Shown one piece after another: positions 17,551 to 31,266 of a DNA stretch of 64,000 nt. Made by a program: the position numbers and the translations under genes. Origin of the DNA: an uncultured Verrucomicrobiales bacterium (lineage in GTDB: Bacteria; Verrucomicrobiota; Verrucomicrobiia; Verrucomicrobiales; Akkermansiaceae); contig CALGJQ010000033.1 of the NCBI GenBank assembly GCA_937928545.1, positions 1 to 64,000 on the forward strand, written 5' to 3'. The notes under the pieces were generated by a model that had not been told where the DNA came from, searched no databases, and worked only from the letters and a program-made list of their open reading frames with translations. Position 1 is the first letter of the stretch. Each line of letters opens with the position of its first letter.

Positions 17551-18120
17551 ATGCCTCGAATTCCTGCAGCAAAAGACCAGTGGTACGTCGTTCATGTCCT
17601 TTCCGGCCAAGAGGCCAAAGTAAAGGCCCGTATTGAACGCCTCGTGGAGTCCGAAGAGCTTGGCGACAAGATCTTCAAAGTCCTCGTCCCCACTGAACTA
17701 GTTTCAGAAGTTCGGGCAGGCAAGAAAACTGAGGCGAAGAAGAAATTTTTCCCCGGTTACGTCATTATCAACATGCATCTCCTCGACGAGCACAATGATG
17801 TGGTTGAGGACACTTGGTCCTTCATGCAGCAGCTCGATGGCTCCATTGGATTCGCCGGAGCTAAGAACAAGCCGATTCCAATGCGTCCCAAAGAAGTGGC
17901 CAGCATGCTCAGTCAAATTGAGGAGCGTGAAGGAAGCGTTCGTCCATCCATCGAGTTCGAGGTGGGGGATGAAGTTAAGGTTTCCGATGGTCCTTTCGAG
18001 TCTCAAAATGGCATTGTTGAAGAAATTGACCCCGAGCGCGGCAAAATGCGTGTTGCGGTTACCATCTTTGGCCGTTCCACTCCTGTTGAGCTGGAATACT
18101 GGCAGGTCGAGAAGCCCTAA
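17551..18120 (+). CDS. nusG: transcription termination/antitermination factor NusG
   Basis: NusG binds RNA polymerase, suppresses pausing and couples it to Rho or the ribosome. The 189-residue protein has the NGN domain (WYVVHVLSGQEAKVKARIE; KKKFFPGYVIINM) and a C-terminal KOW domain (FEVGDEVKVSDGPFESQNGIVEEID...VFGR-like TIFGRSTPVELEY). No insert is seen between the domains. It lies between secE and rplK as is usual. Confidence 0.97.
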   Translation: MPRIPAAKDQWYVVHVLSGQEAKVKARIERLVESEELGDKIFKVLVPTELVSEVRAGKKTEAKKKFFPGYVIINMHLLDEHNDVVEDTWSFMQQLDGSIGFAGAKNKPIPMRPKEVASMLSQIEEREGSVRPSIEFEVGDEVKVSDGPFESQNGIVEEIDPERGKMRVAVTIFGRSTPVELEYWQVEKP

Positions 18121-18217
18121 ATCTGATCGCAAAGCGGTTTCATCTTGACTTTTTCTAAATTTTCTCCCCACACACAACTCGCCGCGCGCGGCAAAACTCT
18201 ACTAGCACTCTAAAAAC

Positions 18218-18643
18218 ATGGCCAAGGAAGTAAAATCAGTCCTCAAACTCCAAATTCAAGCCGGACAAGCGAACCCATCACCTCCTGTCGGACCTGCACT
18301 TGGTCAAGCTGGGGTGAATATTATGGGTTTTTGTAAGGAGTTTAACGCCGCGACCCAAGGTTCTGCCGGTGATCTTCTCCCGACCGTGATTACGGTCTTC
18401 AGTGACGCAAGTTTCACCTTCGTTACCAAGCAACCACCTGCCGCAGTTCTTTTGAAGAAAGCCGCAGGGCTCGCGTCCGGTTCTGGTGAGCCTAACAAGG
18501 AGAAAGTTGGCAAGATCAGCAAGAAGCAACTCATGGAAGTGGTTGATCGTAAGATCGTTGACCTCAACACCAATGACCCTGAGCAAGCTGCTAAGATTCT
18601 CGCAGGCACCGCACGTCAGATGGGCCTCGAAATCGAGTGGTAG
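18218..18643 (+). CDS. rplK: 50S ribosomal protein L11
   Basis: L11 builds the GTPase-associated stalk base of the large subunit. The 141-residue protein is full length, with the proline-rich N-terminal [25 protein letters not shown] and a C-terminal rRNA-binding domain ending [12 protein letters not shown]. The 97-base spacer after nusG contains the palindrome GCCGCGCGCGGC at 18181-18192 and a TTGACT at about 18143, so an internal promoter or a leader element for autoregulation by L1 is possible. Confidence 0.98.
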   Translation: MAKEVKSVLKLQIQAGQANPSPPVGPALGQAGVNIMGFCKEFNAATQGSAGDLLPTVITVFSDASFTFVTKQPPAAVLLKKAAGLASGSGEPNKEKVGKISKKQLMEVVDRKIVDLNTNDPEQAAKILAGTARQMGLEIEW

Positions 18644-18663
18644 AAAAATTTTAACCCGCAGGA

Positions 18664-18688
18664 GGGGAGGTGAATCCTTTACCTCTCC
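18664..18688 (+). promoter_or_regulatory. hairpin between rplK and rplA, candidate regulatory or processing site
   Basis: An 11-bp stem with two G-T wobbles (18664-18674 with 18678-18688) and a three-base loop lies 22 bases before rplA. No T run follows. The left arm contains GGAGG, so folding would hide the only SD-like sequence before rplA. L1 is known to repress the L11-L1 mRNA in other bacteria; a link here is inference. Confidence 0.45.
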
Positions 18689-18709
18689 GACCGCACTGCA
18701 AACAAAACA

Positions 18710-19408
18710 ATGAGCAATAAAAGAAGTAAACGATACGCGAAGGCCGCCGAGCTCGTCGAAGAAGGGAAAACATATTCCCTCGATGAAGCTGTCAGCCTTC
18801 TGAAGAAGTTCCCCGCACCTAAGTTTGACGCTACCGTCACTCTTTCGGCCCACCTCGGCATTGACCCTCGTAAGAGTGATCAAATGGTTCGTGGTTCGGT
18901 CGCTCTTCCACACGGAACGGGTAAAAAAGTTAAGGTGATCGTTTTTGCGACAGGTGATGCCGCTAAGGCTGCCACCGATGCTGGAGCTGACGAAGTCGGC
19001 TTTGAAGATCTCATCAAGAAAGTTCTCGATGGATACACTGATTTCGATGCCGCCATCGCTACTCCAGATGCCATGACGGAAGTTCGTAAGATTGCTCGGG
19101 TTCTTGGACCACGCGGTCTCATGCCAAACCCAAAGACGGGCACCGTCACTGACGACACTGCAGCTGCCGTGAACGCGGTGAAAGCTGGTCGGATCGATTA
19201 CAAAGTCGACAAGAGTGGTAATATCGCCGCTGCTTGTGGAAAACTCTCCTTCTCTGAAGATCAAATTGGCGAAAACCTCGGTGCCCTTATCGATAGCATC
19301 GTGAAGGCTAAGCCAGCTTCCGCCAAAGGTAACTACGTCCAGAGCTTCACTCTTGCGGCCTCCATGCTGCCAGGTGTCTCTCTCGATATCTCTTCTTACA
19401 CTGCTTAA
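18710..19408 (+). CDS. rplA: 50S ribosomal protein L1
   Basis: L1 forms the mobile stalk near the ribosomal E site and in many bacteria represses its own operon. The 232-residue protein has the two-domain L1 fold with the conserved RVLGPRGLMPNPKTGTVT signature and an N-terminal KRYAKAAELVEEGKTYSLDEAV segment. Length is normal. It is followed by rplJ after 14 bases, so the two are cotranscribed. Confidence 0.98.
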   Translation: MSNKRSKRYAKAAELVEEGKTYSLDEAVSLLKKFPAPKFDATVTLSAHLGIDPRKSDQMVRGSVALPHGTGKKVKVIVFATGDAAKAATDAGADEVGFEDLIKKVLDGYTDFDAAIATPDAMTEVRKIARVLGPRGLMPNPKTGTVTDDTAAAVNAVKAGRIDYKVDKSGNIAAACGKLSFSEDQIGENLGALIDSIVKAKPASAKGNYVQSFTLAASMLPGVSLDISSYTA

Positions 19409-19422
19409 ACTGAACACAGACC

Positions 19423-19935
19423 ATGAACCCAGATAAGAAATTCATTCTCGACGAAATCAAGGGACGTGTTGACGAGTCTTCTTTCGTCCTCGTCGTTGAC
19501 TACTCCGGAACTACCGTTCCTGAGTTTGACGAACTCCGCGGTCGCCTTGTTGAGCAGGGTGCCGAGTGCCACGTGGCAAAAAACTCTTTCATGAAGCGTG
19601 TCCTTACGGACGCCGGTCTCCCTGACCTCAGTGAAGAGCTCACTGGACAAACTGCTTTCGTAACCGGCGACTCCGATGTGTGCGCCGTTGCTAAGGTTGT
19701 TGCTAATTTTGAAAAGGAATTCAAGAAGCCCGAGATTAAGGCTGGCATCCTCGATGGAGCCGTCCTCAGTTCATCGGATGTGAAGGGCCTCGCAGCACTT
19801 CCACCACGCGATGTCCTCCTCGCTCAGCTTCTTGCTACCATCAACGCTCCTGCGACCCAGCTGGCTCGCATCACCAACGAGCCCGGTGCAAGCCTCGCTC
19901 GTGTCATCAAGGCGAAAGTCGACAAAGGAGAATAA
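19423..19935 (+). CDS. rplJ: 50S ribosomal protein L10
   Basis: L10 anchors the L7/L12 dimers to the ribosome. The 170-residue protein has the N-terminal rRNA-binding domain (VLVVDYSGTTVPEFDELR; CHVAKNSFMKRVL) and a C-terminal helix for L12 binding (ARITNEPGASLARVIKAKVDKGE). The usual long L10 leader is missing because the gene follows rplA by only 14 bases. Any feedback site must therefore lie elsewhere, for example in the 146-base gap before rplL. Confidence 0.97.
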   Translation: MNPDKKFILDEIKGRVDESSFVLVVDYSGTTVPEFDELRGRLVEQGAECHVAKNSFMKRVLTDAGLPDLSEELTGQTAFVTGDSDVCAVAKVVANFEKEFKKPEIKAGILDGAVLSSSDVKGLAALPPRDVLLAQLLATINAPATQLARITNEPGASLARVIKAKVDKGE

Positions 19936-20011
19936 CAAATTTGAACGGATGGCCCAACTGGATCTGCTTTGCAGGGAAGGGGAAGCCTGGATAACAAAAC
20001 TGGTTCCTCGT

Positions 20012-20033
20012 CGGTCTTACGGCAGTAAGACTG
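20012..20033 (+). other. hairpin in the rplJ-rplL spacer
   Basis: GTCTTAC (20014-20020) and GTAAGAC (20025-20031) pair around a GGCA loop, extendable by two pairs. It lies in a 146-base spacer that is long for two tightly linked ribosomal genes. It could be a processing or regulatory element that raises L12 output over L10. Confidence 0.4.
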
Positions 20034-20081
20034 AAATAATCGGAAAGCCCCGATTGCGACGATACCGACAAAAAAAATACA

Positions 20082-20462
20082 ATGTCAGATATTACTAAAA
20101 TTGCAGAAGAGCTCGGCAAGCTTACCATCTTGGAAGCCGCCGAATTGGTTAAAAATCTTGAAGAGGAGTGGGGCGTGAGCGCTGCTCCTGCAGCTGGAGT
20201 TGCTGTTGCAGCACCTGCTGACGGTGGCGGTGGCGCTGCTGAAGAGAAGACCGAATTTGACGTCATGCTTGCTGAGGCAGGTGGCAACAAGATCGCAGTC
20301 ATTAAGGCTGTGCGTGGAGTTGCTGCTGGACTTGGTCTTGCAGACGCTAAGAAACTCGTTGAGAGCGCACCTGTTGCGGTTCTCGAAGGAGCCAGCAAAG
20401 ACGATGCGGAAGCCGCTAAGGCTGCCCTCGAGGAAGCTGGAGCCAAAGTCGAGCTCAAGTAA
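20082..20462 (+). CDS. rplL: 50S ribosomal protein L7/L12
   Basis: L12 is the multicopy stalk protein that recruits translation GTPases. The 126-residue protein has an N-terminal dimerisation domain (about 1-35), an Ala/Gly-rich hinge (about 36-57) and the conserved C-terminal domain ([38 protein letters not shown]). Length and motifs are normal. It is separated from rpoB by a 258-base spacer with three hairpins. Confidence 0.98.
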   Translation: MSDITKIAEELGKLTILEAAELVKNLEEEWGVSAAPAAGVAVAAPADGGGGAAEEKTEFDVMLAEAGGNKIAVIKAVRGVAAGLGLADAKKLVESAPVAVLEGASKDDAEAAKAALEEAGAKVELK

Positions 20463-20479
20463 CAATCTCCGGATTTTCA

Positions 20480-20509
20480 CCCAACTTCGGTTTTCGAACC
20501 GAAGTTGGG
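20480..20509 (+). promoter_or_regulatory. rplL-rpoB attenuator-like hairpin with UUCG loop
   Basis: A perfect 13-bp stem (20480-20492 with 20497-20509) is capped by a TTCG tetraloop, one of the most stable RNA loops. It stands 17 bases after rplL and has no T run. The position matches the partial terminator or RNase site between rplL and rpoB that adjusts the ratio of ribosomal protein to polymerase in other bacteria. Confidence 0.65.
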
Positions 20510-20546
20510 CCCGGCCGGAGGAGAGTCTAAATCGACCCGAATTTGA

Positions 20547-20570
20547 CCCAAATATTACATTTGGGATTTT
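20547..20570 (+). terminator. weak terminator/attenuator before rpoB
   Basis: A 7-bp stem (CCCAAAT 20547-20553 with ATTTGGG 20559-20565) is followed by ATTTTTC. The stem is short and AT-rich, so partial termination is more likely than complete termination. Confidence 0.45.
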
Positions 20571-20652
20571 TCGTCGAAAGTGATTCCCCTCCGTTCGTGC
20601 CCACGACCACACGTAGACACAGACGGAAATTGCAATTCCAGACCCAGAACTC

Positions 20653-20694
20653 CGCTAAGTTTTCAACGATTGAGTTGATCACGAAAACTTGGCG
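20653..20694 (+). promoter_or_regulatory. rpoB leader hairpin
   Basis: Arms CGCTAAGTTTTC (20653-20664) and GAAAACTTGGCG (20683-20694) pair with a single mismatch, and CAAC/GTTG inside can extend the fold. It ends 26 bases before the rpoB ATG. It may shape translation or processing of the rpoBC mRNA. Confidence 0.45.
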
Positions 20695-20720
20695 TTAACT
20701 CTCATCCGGATCCTAATATT

Positions 20721-24590
<3,870 letters not shown>

Positions 24591-24632
24591 ATCAACCTCA
24601 ACCCATAACCTAATAACCTAGTAACTAATATC

Positions 24633-27600
24633 ATGAGTGTTGAAACTAATCTTCGCGAACTTTACGGAGTCGATAAAAAGCCTGATCCCTTCGATCAAGT
24701 TTCGATCACCGTCGCAAATCCAGAAACCATTCGTGGCTGGTCCCAAGGCGAGGTTCTCAATCCTGAGACCATCAACTACCGGACCTTCAAGCCTGAGAAG
24801 GGTGGTCTTTTCTGCGAAAAAATCTTCGGACCAACCCGTGACTGGGAATGTGCCTGTGGAAAATACAAGCGCATCAAGCACAAGGGCACTGTCTGTGACC
24901 GTTGTGGTGTTGAAGTGACCTTGAGCCGCGTTCGTCGCGAGCGCATGGGCCACATCGACCTTGCCGTTCCGGTCTCTCACATTTGGTTCTACAAGTGTAT
25001 GCCTTCACGAATCGGTCTTGTCCTCGACATGACTGCTCGCGAATTGGAACGCGTCATTTACTACGAAGACTACCTCGTCACCGAGCCTGGTAAGACTGCT
25101 CTCGAGCACGGCCAGCTTCTGACCGAAGGGGAGCTTCGTGATGCCGAGGACGACTACGGTGATGAAGCCTTCCGCGCCGGAATGGGTGCTGAGGCGATTC
25201 GCGATCTTCTTAGCCAAGTGAAGCTTGAAGAACTCATCGTCGAGCTCGAGGAAGCAATGGAAGCAACTCGCTCCAAGCAGAATCGTAAGAAGCTCGCGAA
25301 GCGTCTTAAGTTGTCTCGCGGATTCTTGCAGTCTAATTCACGTCCTGAGTGGATGATCATGACGATCCTTCCAGTCATTCCTCCTGACCTTCGTCCGCTT
25401 GTTCCTTTGGAAGGTGGCCGCTTTGCGACCTCCGACTTGAACGATCTCTACCGTCGCGTCATCAACCGGAACAATCGTCTCCGCAACTTGATGCAGCTCA
25501 AGACTCCTGAGGTCATTATCCGCAACGAGAAGCGTATGCTTCAGGAAGCGGTTGATGCACTCTTCGACAACGGCCGTCACGGTCGTGCCGTCACCGGAGC
25601 TGGAAACCGGGCTCTCAAGTCCCTTTCTGACATGCTGAAAGGTAAGGGCGGACGTTTCCGTCAGAACCTTCTCGGTAAGCGAGTCGACTACTCTGGTCGT
25701 TCCGTGATCGTGATCGGACCTGAGCTCAAGTTGAACCAGTGTGGTCTTCCTAAGAAGATGGCGCTGACTCTCTTTGAGCCCTTCATCATTCGTCGTCTGA
25801 AAGAACTTGGCTACTGCCACACCGTTCGTTCAGCCAAGAAGATGATCGATCGTAAGACTACGGAAGTCTGGGATATCCTCGCTGAGGTGACCAAAGGACA
25901 TCCGGTGATGCTCAACCGCGCGCCGACTCTTCACCGTCTTTCGATTCAGGCCTTTGAGCCTGTCCTGATTGAGGGATCTGCGATTCGTCTGCACCCGCTC
26001 ACTTGTGGTGCTTACAATGCGGACTTCGATGGTGATCAAATGGCGGTGCACGTTCCACTTTCAGTCGAGGCACAGATGGAGTGTCGCCAGCTTCTGCTCG
26101 CGACCAATAACATCTTCTCGCCTGCATCTGGACGTCCCGTGATCACTCCTTCTCAGGACATCATTTTGGGAACTTACTACCTCACATGGGCTAAGGTCCG
26201 CACTCCGAAGGAGATCGAGAAGCAGGGTCACTTGCCTCTCTTTGCAGACACCACAGAAGTGGAGTTTGCGATTGCGAACCGTAAGGTCGATTATCACCAG
26301 CCAATTCGGATCGCGAACCCTGACTTTGGCAAGGACACCGTCTTTGGAGATAAGGAGGCTAAAGTGATCCAGACCACTCCCGGTCGTGTTCGTTTCAACG
26401 AAATCTGGCCTGAAGGCGTTGGTTTCTTCAACAACAACGTCGGTAAAGGTCAAATCGGAGACATCATCTGGCGCTGTTACCAGCAAGCCGGTGGGAAAGA
26501 GACTGTTAAGACCATGGATCAGCTTAAGGAATTAGGCTTTAAGGAGGCGATGCGCTCCGGTTGTTCCATCGGTATCGTCGATATGGTGATTCCTGAGGAG
26601 AAGCCTGAAGAATTGAAGCGGGCCTACTCTGAAGTTGAGACCGTCAATAAGCAGTACCGCAATGGTGTCATCACCAACGGTGAGCGTTACCAGAAAGTGG
26701 TCGATATTTGGACCCGTGCTGGCGACAATATTGCCAATGCTCTTTACCGTAAACTCGAGTTTAACGAAGGTAAGGAAAAGGCGAACTCACTCTTCATGAT
26801 GGTCGATTCCGGTGCTCGTGGTAACAAGAACCAGATCAAGCAGCTCTCCGGAATGCGTGGTTTGATGGCCAAGCCTTCTGGTGAGATCATTGAGCGACCC
26901 ATTACCTCGAACTTCCGTGAAGGACTTTCGGTGTTGGAATACTTCATCTCCACTCACGGTGCTCGTAAGGGACTTGCTGATACCGCTCTGAAGACGGCTG
27001 ACTCGGGTTACATGACTCGTAAGTTGGTGGATGTTTCTCAGGACGTGATCCTCACCGAGCCCGATTGTGGCACGGTGAAAGGAATCACCGTTCACGCGAT
27101 TTACTCCGGTGATGAAGAGGCTGCTTCTTTGCAATCTCGCATCTACGGACGGACTTCTTGTGAGACCATTAAAGATCCTGTTTCTGGCAAGACGATCGTC
27201 AAGACCGGCGAACTGATGGGCGAGGATACTTCCATCGCAGTCGAAAACGTTGGTCACGAGCGTCTTAAGATTCGCAGCCCGCTCACTTGTGAGTCCGAGC
27301 GTGGATGTTGCCAGGCTTGTTACGGCTTGAACCTCGCAACGGGGAACCTTGGTAAGATTGGTGAAGCGGTCGGTATTATTGCCGCCCAGTCCATCGGTGA
27401 GCCAGGAACTCAGTTGACGATGCGAACCTTCCACTCCGGTGGTGTTGCGCTGGGTGCGACGAAACAGCCTGAGATCAAAGCGAAGAACAAGGGTGTTGCC
27501 TTCTATAAGGACCTCCGCACCGTTAAGGATGTCGATGGAAACTTCGTGGTCCTCAACAAGAATGGCGCTCTTCTCGTTCGCGATAAGGATGGCCTTGAGC

Positions 27601-28814
27601 TTGAGTCCTACAATGTCGTGATCGGATCTGTCATCTCTGTCGAAGACGGTGGAGCAGTGAAGAAGAACCAGTCAATCCTGACTTGGGACCCTCACTCCGT
27701 TCCAATTATCGCCGAGTCCGGTGGTAAGGTTGAATTCCGCGACATGATTTCTGGAATTACGGTTCAGTCCGAGACGGACAAAGCAACTGGTAAGAAGGGA
27801 ATGACCGTGACGGAGCACAAAGAGGATTTGCACCCGCAGATTGTCATTGTTGACGCCAAGTCCGGTGATGTTCTCCACAGCTACTCAATTCCGGTTGGCG
27901 CTCACCTCTCTGTTAAGGAGAAGGCGAAGATCGCTGGTGGTGTTCAGCTTGCTCGAACTCCGCGTAAGGTCGCCAAGACTGGTGATATTACTGGGGGTCT
28001 TCCTCGTGTTGCCGAGCTCTTCGAGGCTCGTCGTCCGAAAGACGCCTGTGTCATTGCCAAGCTCGACGGTGAGATCTCCTTTGGAGGAACTGTTCGCGGT
28101 AAGCGCAAAGTCATCGTGACTCACGCCGAGTCTGGCGAAACTGCCGATCACCTTGTCCCCATGGGTAAGCACATGATCGTTGGTGAAGGTGACATGGTCG
28201 TCCGCGGTGATCAAATTACCGAAGGCCCAGTCGCTCCCGAGGATCTCCTTGAGGCATGTGGTCCGCAGGCTCTGCAAGAGCACCTCAATAACGAGGTTCA
28301 AACGGTTTACCGTTCGCAGGGTGTGGAGATCAACGACAAGCACATCGAGATCATCATTCGCCAGATGCTTCGTAAGGTGAAAATCACCGAGCCAGGCGAT
28401 ACCGAATTCCTCTGGGGTGACCAGATCGAGAAGACAACCTTTAAGCTCGAGAATGACCGAGTCAGCGCAGAGGGTGGAAAGCCCGCTGAAGCTGAGCCAG
28501 TGCTTCTTGGAATTACAAAGGCGTCGATCGAAACTGAGTCCTTCATCTCCGCCGCTTCATTCCAGGACACCACTCGTGTTCTTACAGAAGCAGCGACTCT
28601 CGGTAAGATTGATACCCTCCGCGGCTTCAAAGAGAACGTCATCCTCGGACACCTCATTCCTGCTGGAACCGGCTTCCCGGTCCACAAGAATTCGGACTTC
28701 GAAATGACCGTCGAAGAGCCAGAGCCAATCGTTGAGGAGAAGGAGCCGGAGCCCGGTGAAGTTCTCCCTGAAAGCGAAGCGCCACCTAAGGTGGTCGAAG
28801 CTTCCGGCGAGTAA
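24633..28814 (+). CDS. rpoC: DNA-directed RNA polymerase subunit beta'
   Basis: The beta' subunit carries the catalytic magnesium site. The 1393-residue protein has the N-terminal zinc site (CACGKYK...CDRCGVEV), the NADFDGDQM active-site motif with its three aspartates, the second zinc site (PDCGTVKG...[13 protein letters not shown]), the bridge and trigger regions ([18 protein letters not shown]) and a C-terminal jaw and clamp part. The last 35 residues are an acidic Glu/Pro-rich tail. It ends the block and is followed by a strong terminator. Confidence 0.99.
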   Translation: MSVETNLRELYGVDKKPDPFDQVSITVANPETIRGWSQGEVLNPETINYRTFKPEKGGLFCEKIFGPTRDWECACGKYKRIKHKGTVCDRCGVEVTLSRVRRERMGHIDLAVPVSHIWFYKCMPSRIGLVLDMTARELERVIYYEDYLVTEPGKTALEHGQLLTEGELRDAEDDYGDEAFRAGMGAEAIRDLLSQVKLEELIVELEEAMEATRSKQNRKKLAKRLKLSRGFLQSNSRPEWMIMTILPVIPPDLRPLVPLEGGRFATSDLNDLYRRVINRNNRLRNLMQLKTPEVIIRNEKRMLQEAVDALFDNGRHGRAVTGAGNRALKSLSDMLKGKGGRFRQNLLGKRVDYSGRSVIVIGPELKLNQCGLPKKMALTLFEPFIIRRLKELGYCHTVRSAKKMIDRKTTEVWDILAEVTKGHPVMLNRAPTLHRLSIQAFEPVLIEGSAIRLHPLTCGAYNADFDGDQMAVHVPLSVEAQMECRQLLLATNNIFSPASGRPVITPSQDIILGTYYLTWAKVRTPKEIEKQGHLPLFADTTEVEFAIANRKVDYHQPIRIANPDFGKDTVFGDKEAKVIQTTPGRVRFNEIWPEGVGFFNNNVGKGQIGDIIWRCYQQAGGKETVKTMDQLKELGFKEAMRSGCSIGIVDMVIPEEKPEELKRAYSEVETVNKQYRNGVITNGERYQKVVDIWTRAGDNIANALYRKLEFNEGKEKANSLFMMVDSGARGNKNQIKQLSGMRGLMAKPSGEIIERPITSNFREGLSVLEYFISTHGARKGLADTALKTADSGYMTRKLVDVSQDVILTEPDCGTVKGITVHAIYSGDEEAASLQSRIYGRTSCETIKDPVSGKTIVKTGELMGEDTSIAVENVGHERLKIRSPLTCESERGCCQACYGLNLATGNLGKIGEAVGIIAAQSIGEPGTQLTMRTFHSGGVALGATKQPEIKAKNKGVAFYKDLRTVKDVDGNFVVLNKNGALLVRDKDGLELESYNVVIGSVISVEDGGAVKKNQSILTWDPHSVPIIAESGGKVEFRDMISGITVQSETDKATGKKGMTVTEHKEDLHPQIVIVDAKSGDVLHSYSIPVGAHLSVKEKAKIAGGVQLARTPRKVAKTGDITGGLPRVAELFEARRPKDACVIAKLDGEISFGGTVRGKRKVIVTHAESGETADHLVPMGKHMIVGEGDMVVRGDQITEGPVAPEDLLEACGPQALQEHLNNEVQTVYRSQGVEINDKHIEIIIRQMLRKVKITEPGDTEFLWGDQIEKTTFKLENDRVSAEGGKPAEAEPVLLGITKASIETESFISAASFQDTTRVLTEAATLGKIDTLRGFKENVILGHLIPAGTGFPVHKNSDFEMTVEEPEPIVEEKEPEPGEVLPESEAPPKVVEASGE

Positions 28815-28831
28815 TCTCTGCAAAACATTTC

Positions 28832-28868
28832 AAAGGCCCGATGCGTAAAAGCGCATCGGGCCTTTTTT
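28832..28868 (+). terminator. rho-independent terminator of the rpoBC block
   Basis: An 11-bp GC-rich stem (28835-28845 with 28852-28862), extendable by three A-T pairs, is followed by six T. It lies 18 bases after the rpoC stop codon. Confidence 0.95.
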
Positions 28869-28874
28869 GCGTCG

Positions 28875-28968
28875 AGGAAAGGAGCCGTGGCGCCCTCGCT
28901 ACTTAGATTCGCAGGAGGCTCGGGGGACCGGGGTTGAGAAGTGGCGAGGGCGCCACGACTCCTTTCCT
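28875..28968. repeat. long imperfect palindrome (REP- or MITE-like element)
   Basis: Two 30-base arms (28875-28904 and 28939-28968) are reverse complements with only two mismatches, around a 34-base centre rich in G. The arms contain a CGTGGCGCCCTCGC core. The element lies between converging genes just after the rpoC terminator, a usual place for REP-type repeats. The right arm carries part of the stop codon region of the DUF2071 gene. Only one copy is seen in the window, so repetitive status in the genome is inferred. Confidence 0.7.
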
Positions 28969-29698
28969 AGGAAGTGGTTTTCAGTGGGTAAATGCTCACG
29001 TCCACTCCTGGGCTCACAAGCGATGAAACGGGAGAGCCCTCGACCTCGAATCCTTCCCACTCAAATGGAGCTCTGCTGATCTGGGGATCCGCGACCTCAC
29101 AAAAAGGGTAAGCTTCGTGATGAACCTGCCCACAGTAAATCTCTCCTTTACGTGACTCAGAGAAGAGAAGGTAGCGCTCAAGTAAGAAAAATTCTAAGGA
29201 GCCTAGCTCGGCCGTTTTGAGAGGCCCCATCTTGGGATACTCAAAGGTAGCGGTCTCGTTCTCACCTTTGCGTTGGCAATGGTAGTTTTTGCCATCGCTC
29301 GACATTTTTGCGTGCTGATAGGGGAGGTGGAAGAACTTCCGGGCAATCTCCACCGCGATCGGTTGATTGCAATCGAGTGAGAAGAACCAAACTCCCGGCC
29401 GACCATTTTTGTCATGGACGTAGGTTCTCACATTGAGTTCCAAGAAATTGGAGAGCCATGGCATCGCTGGGAGAAAGCGGGGGCGGATCTTCTTCATGAA
29501 AAAGGGAACCAGCCCAAGATAGGCTTTCCCGTCATGGAGATCGACGTTGAGACCTGCAGGAATGCGTTTTTCGATTTCCGCCGGATCAATTTCCCAATGA
29601 AGAAAGAGCAAGTCACCCCAGGTTTGAAACATCACCGGTGAGCGAGATGGCTTGTCTCGTGTCGCCAGCCGGGTTTTCGTTGTTGGGATATGTAGCAC
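28967..29698 (-). CDS. YqjF/DUF2071-family protein
   Basis: The 243-residue protein matches the DUF2071 (YqjF) family: WGDLLFLHWEIDPAEIEKRIPAGL, YLGLVPFFMKKIRPRF and FLELNVRTYV in the N-terminal half, then a beta-rich region with GVWFFSLDCNQPIAVEIARKFFHLPY. Members are cytoplasmic and have no established reaction; the fold is acetoacetate-decarboxylase-like. The longest frame starts with GTG at 29698; an ATG at 29632 is an alternative but would drop a segment that relatives often keep. The stop codon touches the right arm of the palindromic repeat. Confidence 0.82.
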   Translation of the reverse strand: MLHIPTTKTRLATRDKPSRSPVMFQTWGDLLFLHWEIDPAEIEKRIPAGLNVDLHDGKAYLGLVPFFMKKIRPRFLPAMPWLSNFLELNVRTYVHDKNGRPGVWFFSLDCNQPIAVEIARKFFHLPYQHAKMSSDGKNYHCQRKGENETATFEYPKMGPLKTAELGSLEFFLLERYLLFSESRKGEIYCGQVHHEAYPFCEVADPQISRAPFEWEGFEVEGSPVSSLVSPGVDVSIYPLKTTS

Positions 29699-29757
29699 TC
29701 TTTAGTGTGATTCGATTTGCGTTGCTGAGAAATGAATCGTCAATCCTACAAGTAAGA

Positions 29758-31266
29758 TCACCATGAATGAGGTTTTCCTATTTCATAAAGTGCTAAAATT
29801 TCGGTGGGTGACATTGCTCGGGTTAGAACGAAAAATTCGTCGATACGACCTCGGAAGCCTCGTTCTTTTGGCCAGCTAATGGGCATTTCCCAGTGACCAA
29901 TACAGGAATCGCAGAAGTTCACAGGATCACTATTTTTAGCTTTGTTTTTCGTGATGAGAACTCCGTCGACATAGCAACAAACTTGTTGTTTATCAGCATC
30001 GTATGTCGTGACAAGATGGGTCCATTTCCCCAACGGGATTCCATTCTCGCCCGATGTTATTCTGAAAACGCCATTTGCTGAGGTCTGCATTGCTCCGTTA
30101 TCCACAATTTGCCAATGGTGATCTTTGTTCGAATAACCTGAAGTGTTGAGAAGGGTTGTAAGGGAGCTATTCAGGCGATCGATTTTCACCCACATCGAGA
30201 GAGTCGTTTTCAAATGGTGTCCTGAAATATCAACCTTCACCTTGTCACCGATATTTTCAAAGATGAGCGCCTGGCTATCAGATCGCCTTCCTTGCCCCCA
30301 AGTGGCCCCGGAAATTTCACCAGAAGCTTGAGAGGGGTTGACGCGATTGATGAGTTGATTTGGCTGATTAGGGTCACGAAGAAAATCGTAATACGCTAAA
30401 GTGTGCTCAGAATTGACAATAGCCTGGCGCGATTCGAGCCATTCTTTGCGAGCGAGAGTCTCAGAGGTGGGAAAAGCGAGAGAGTCTGGAGTTTCTAGCT
30501 GAGTAAACGATTGCCCATTTTGCCAGTGAGCTGCGAAGCCCTCATGCACAATGCGTGGGGGCTCCATGCCGTCTTCACGGAGAGCCACTTCGCCTGAAAA
30601 GACATGAACTTCGGTCCTTCTTTCGGGTGACACAAAAACCCCAAACTCAGTTCCGAGATCTTCTACTTCTACATCTGGAGTATCAATAGTGAAACCGATA
30701 GCTTGTTCGGGAACCCGCGCGCGAATTCTGCCCTCATGAAGAATGAGTCGCATGTCGCTCTCCAGCGTGAAGCGAGCAGGACCCTGAATCATCGAAAGGA
30801 CACCGTTCCGGAACTTGATTTCGGCAGAACCGCTGGGGAGCTCATATGTTCCCAATCCAAAACTTTGATCTTCTTGGTTAAAAGGACCTAGGAATGTCGA
30901 TCCACTTGAGCGAATTATTTTGGCAAGCGGTTCTTCAACAAGAGCGGGGGTGGGGGCGCGGGAGAAAAAAGAAAAAGCGGCAATACTCAATAAGATGCCG
31001 ATGGCTGCAGCGAGAGAGAGTCCGCTCAGCCATTTCTTCTTCTGAGGTCTGCTTGGCGAAACTATTCCAAGGATGGGAGCTTCGAGCTCATACCTTAAAA
31101 TCGCCTCATCAAAGAGAAAAGCCAGCGCCTTTCGTTGGGTTTCCGGATTGTCTCGAAGTAGCTCATTGAGCCGAGTCCTTTCTTCGAGAGTGTATTCATC
31201 GTGAGAACACTTCTCTAAAAGATCTTCGAGTTCGTTTGAATTTGAGTCTTTAGGGGGCGGTTTCAT
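29758..31266 (-). CDS. FecR-domain regulator with C-terminal LamG domain (putative anti-sigma factor)
   Basis: The 502-residue protein has a cytoplasmic N-terminus (about 1-78) resembling the short anti-sigma region of FecR-type proteins, one membrane helix (about 81-103), a FecR-like beta-helical domain (about 115-260; IRSSGSTFLGPF, GVLSMIQGPARFTLES, VEVEDLGTEFGVFV) and a C-terminal LamG/concanavalin-like jelly roll (about 300-495; LSMWVKIDRLNSS, GKWTHLVTTYD, GRIDEFFVLTRAM). LamG modules bind glycans or proteins, so this may sense an extracellular ligand. The ATG at 31266 overlaps the sigma-factor stop by one base (TGATG), which implies translational coupling. The combination of ECF sigma and FecR-LamG is common in Planctomycetes and Verrucomicrobia. 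Confidence 0.88.
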   Translation of the reverse strand: MKPPPKDSNSNELEDLLEKCSHDEYTLEERTRLNELLRDNPETQRKALAFLFDEAILRYELEAPILGIVSPSRPQKKKWLSGLSLAAAIGILLSIAAFSFFSRAPTPALVEEPLAKIIRSSGSTFLGPFNQEDQSFGLGTYELPSGSAEIKFRNGVLSMIQGPARFTLESDMRLILHEGRIRARVPEQAIGFTIDTPDVEVEDLGTEFGVFVSPERRTEVHVFSGEVALREDGMEPPRIVHEGFAAHWQNGQSFTQLETPDSLAFPTSETLARKEWLESRQAIVNSEHTLAYYDFLRDPNQPNQLINRVNPSQASGEISGATWGQGRRSDSQALIFENIGDKVKVDISGHHLKTTLSMWVKIDRLNSSLTTLLNTSGYSNKDHHWQIVDNGAMQTSANGVFRITSGENGIPLGKWTHLVTTYDADKQQVCCYVDGVLITKNKAKNSDPVNFCDSCIGHWEMPISWPKERGFRGRIDEFFVLTRAMSPTEILALYEIGKPHSW

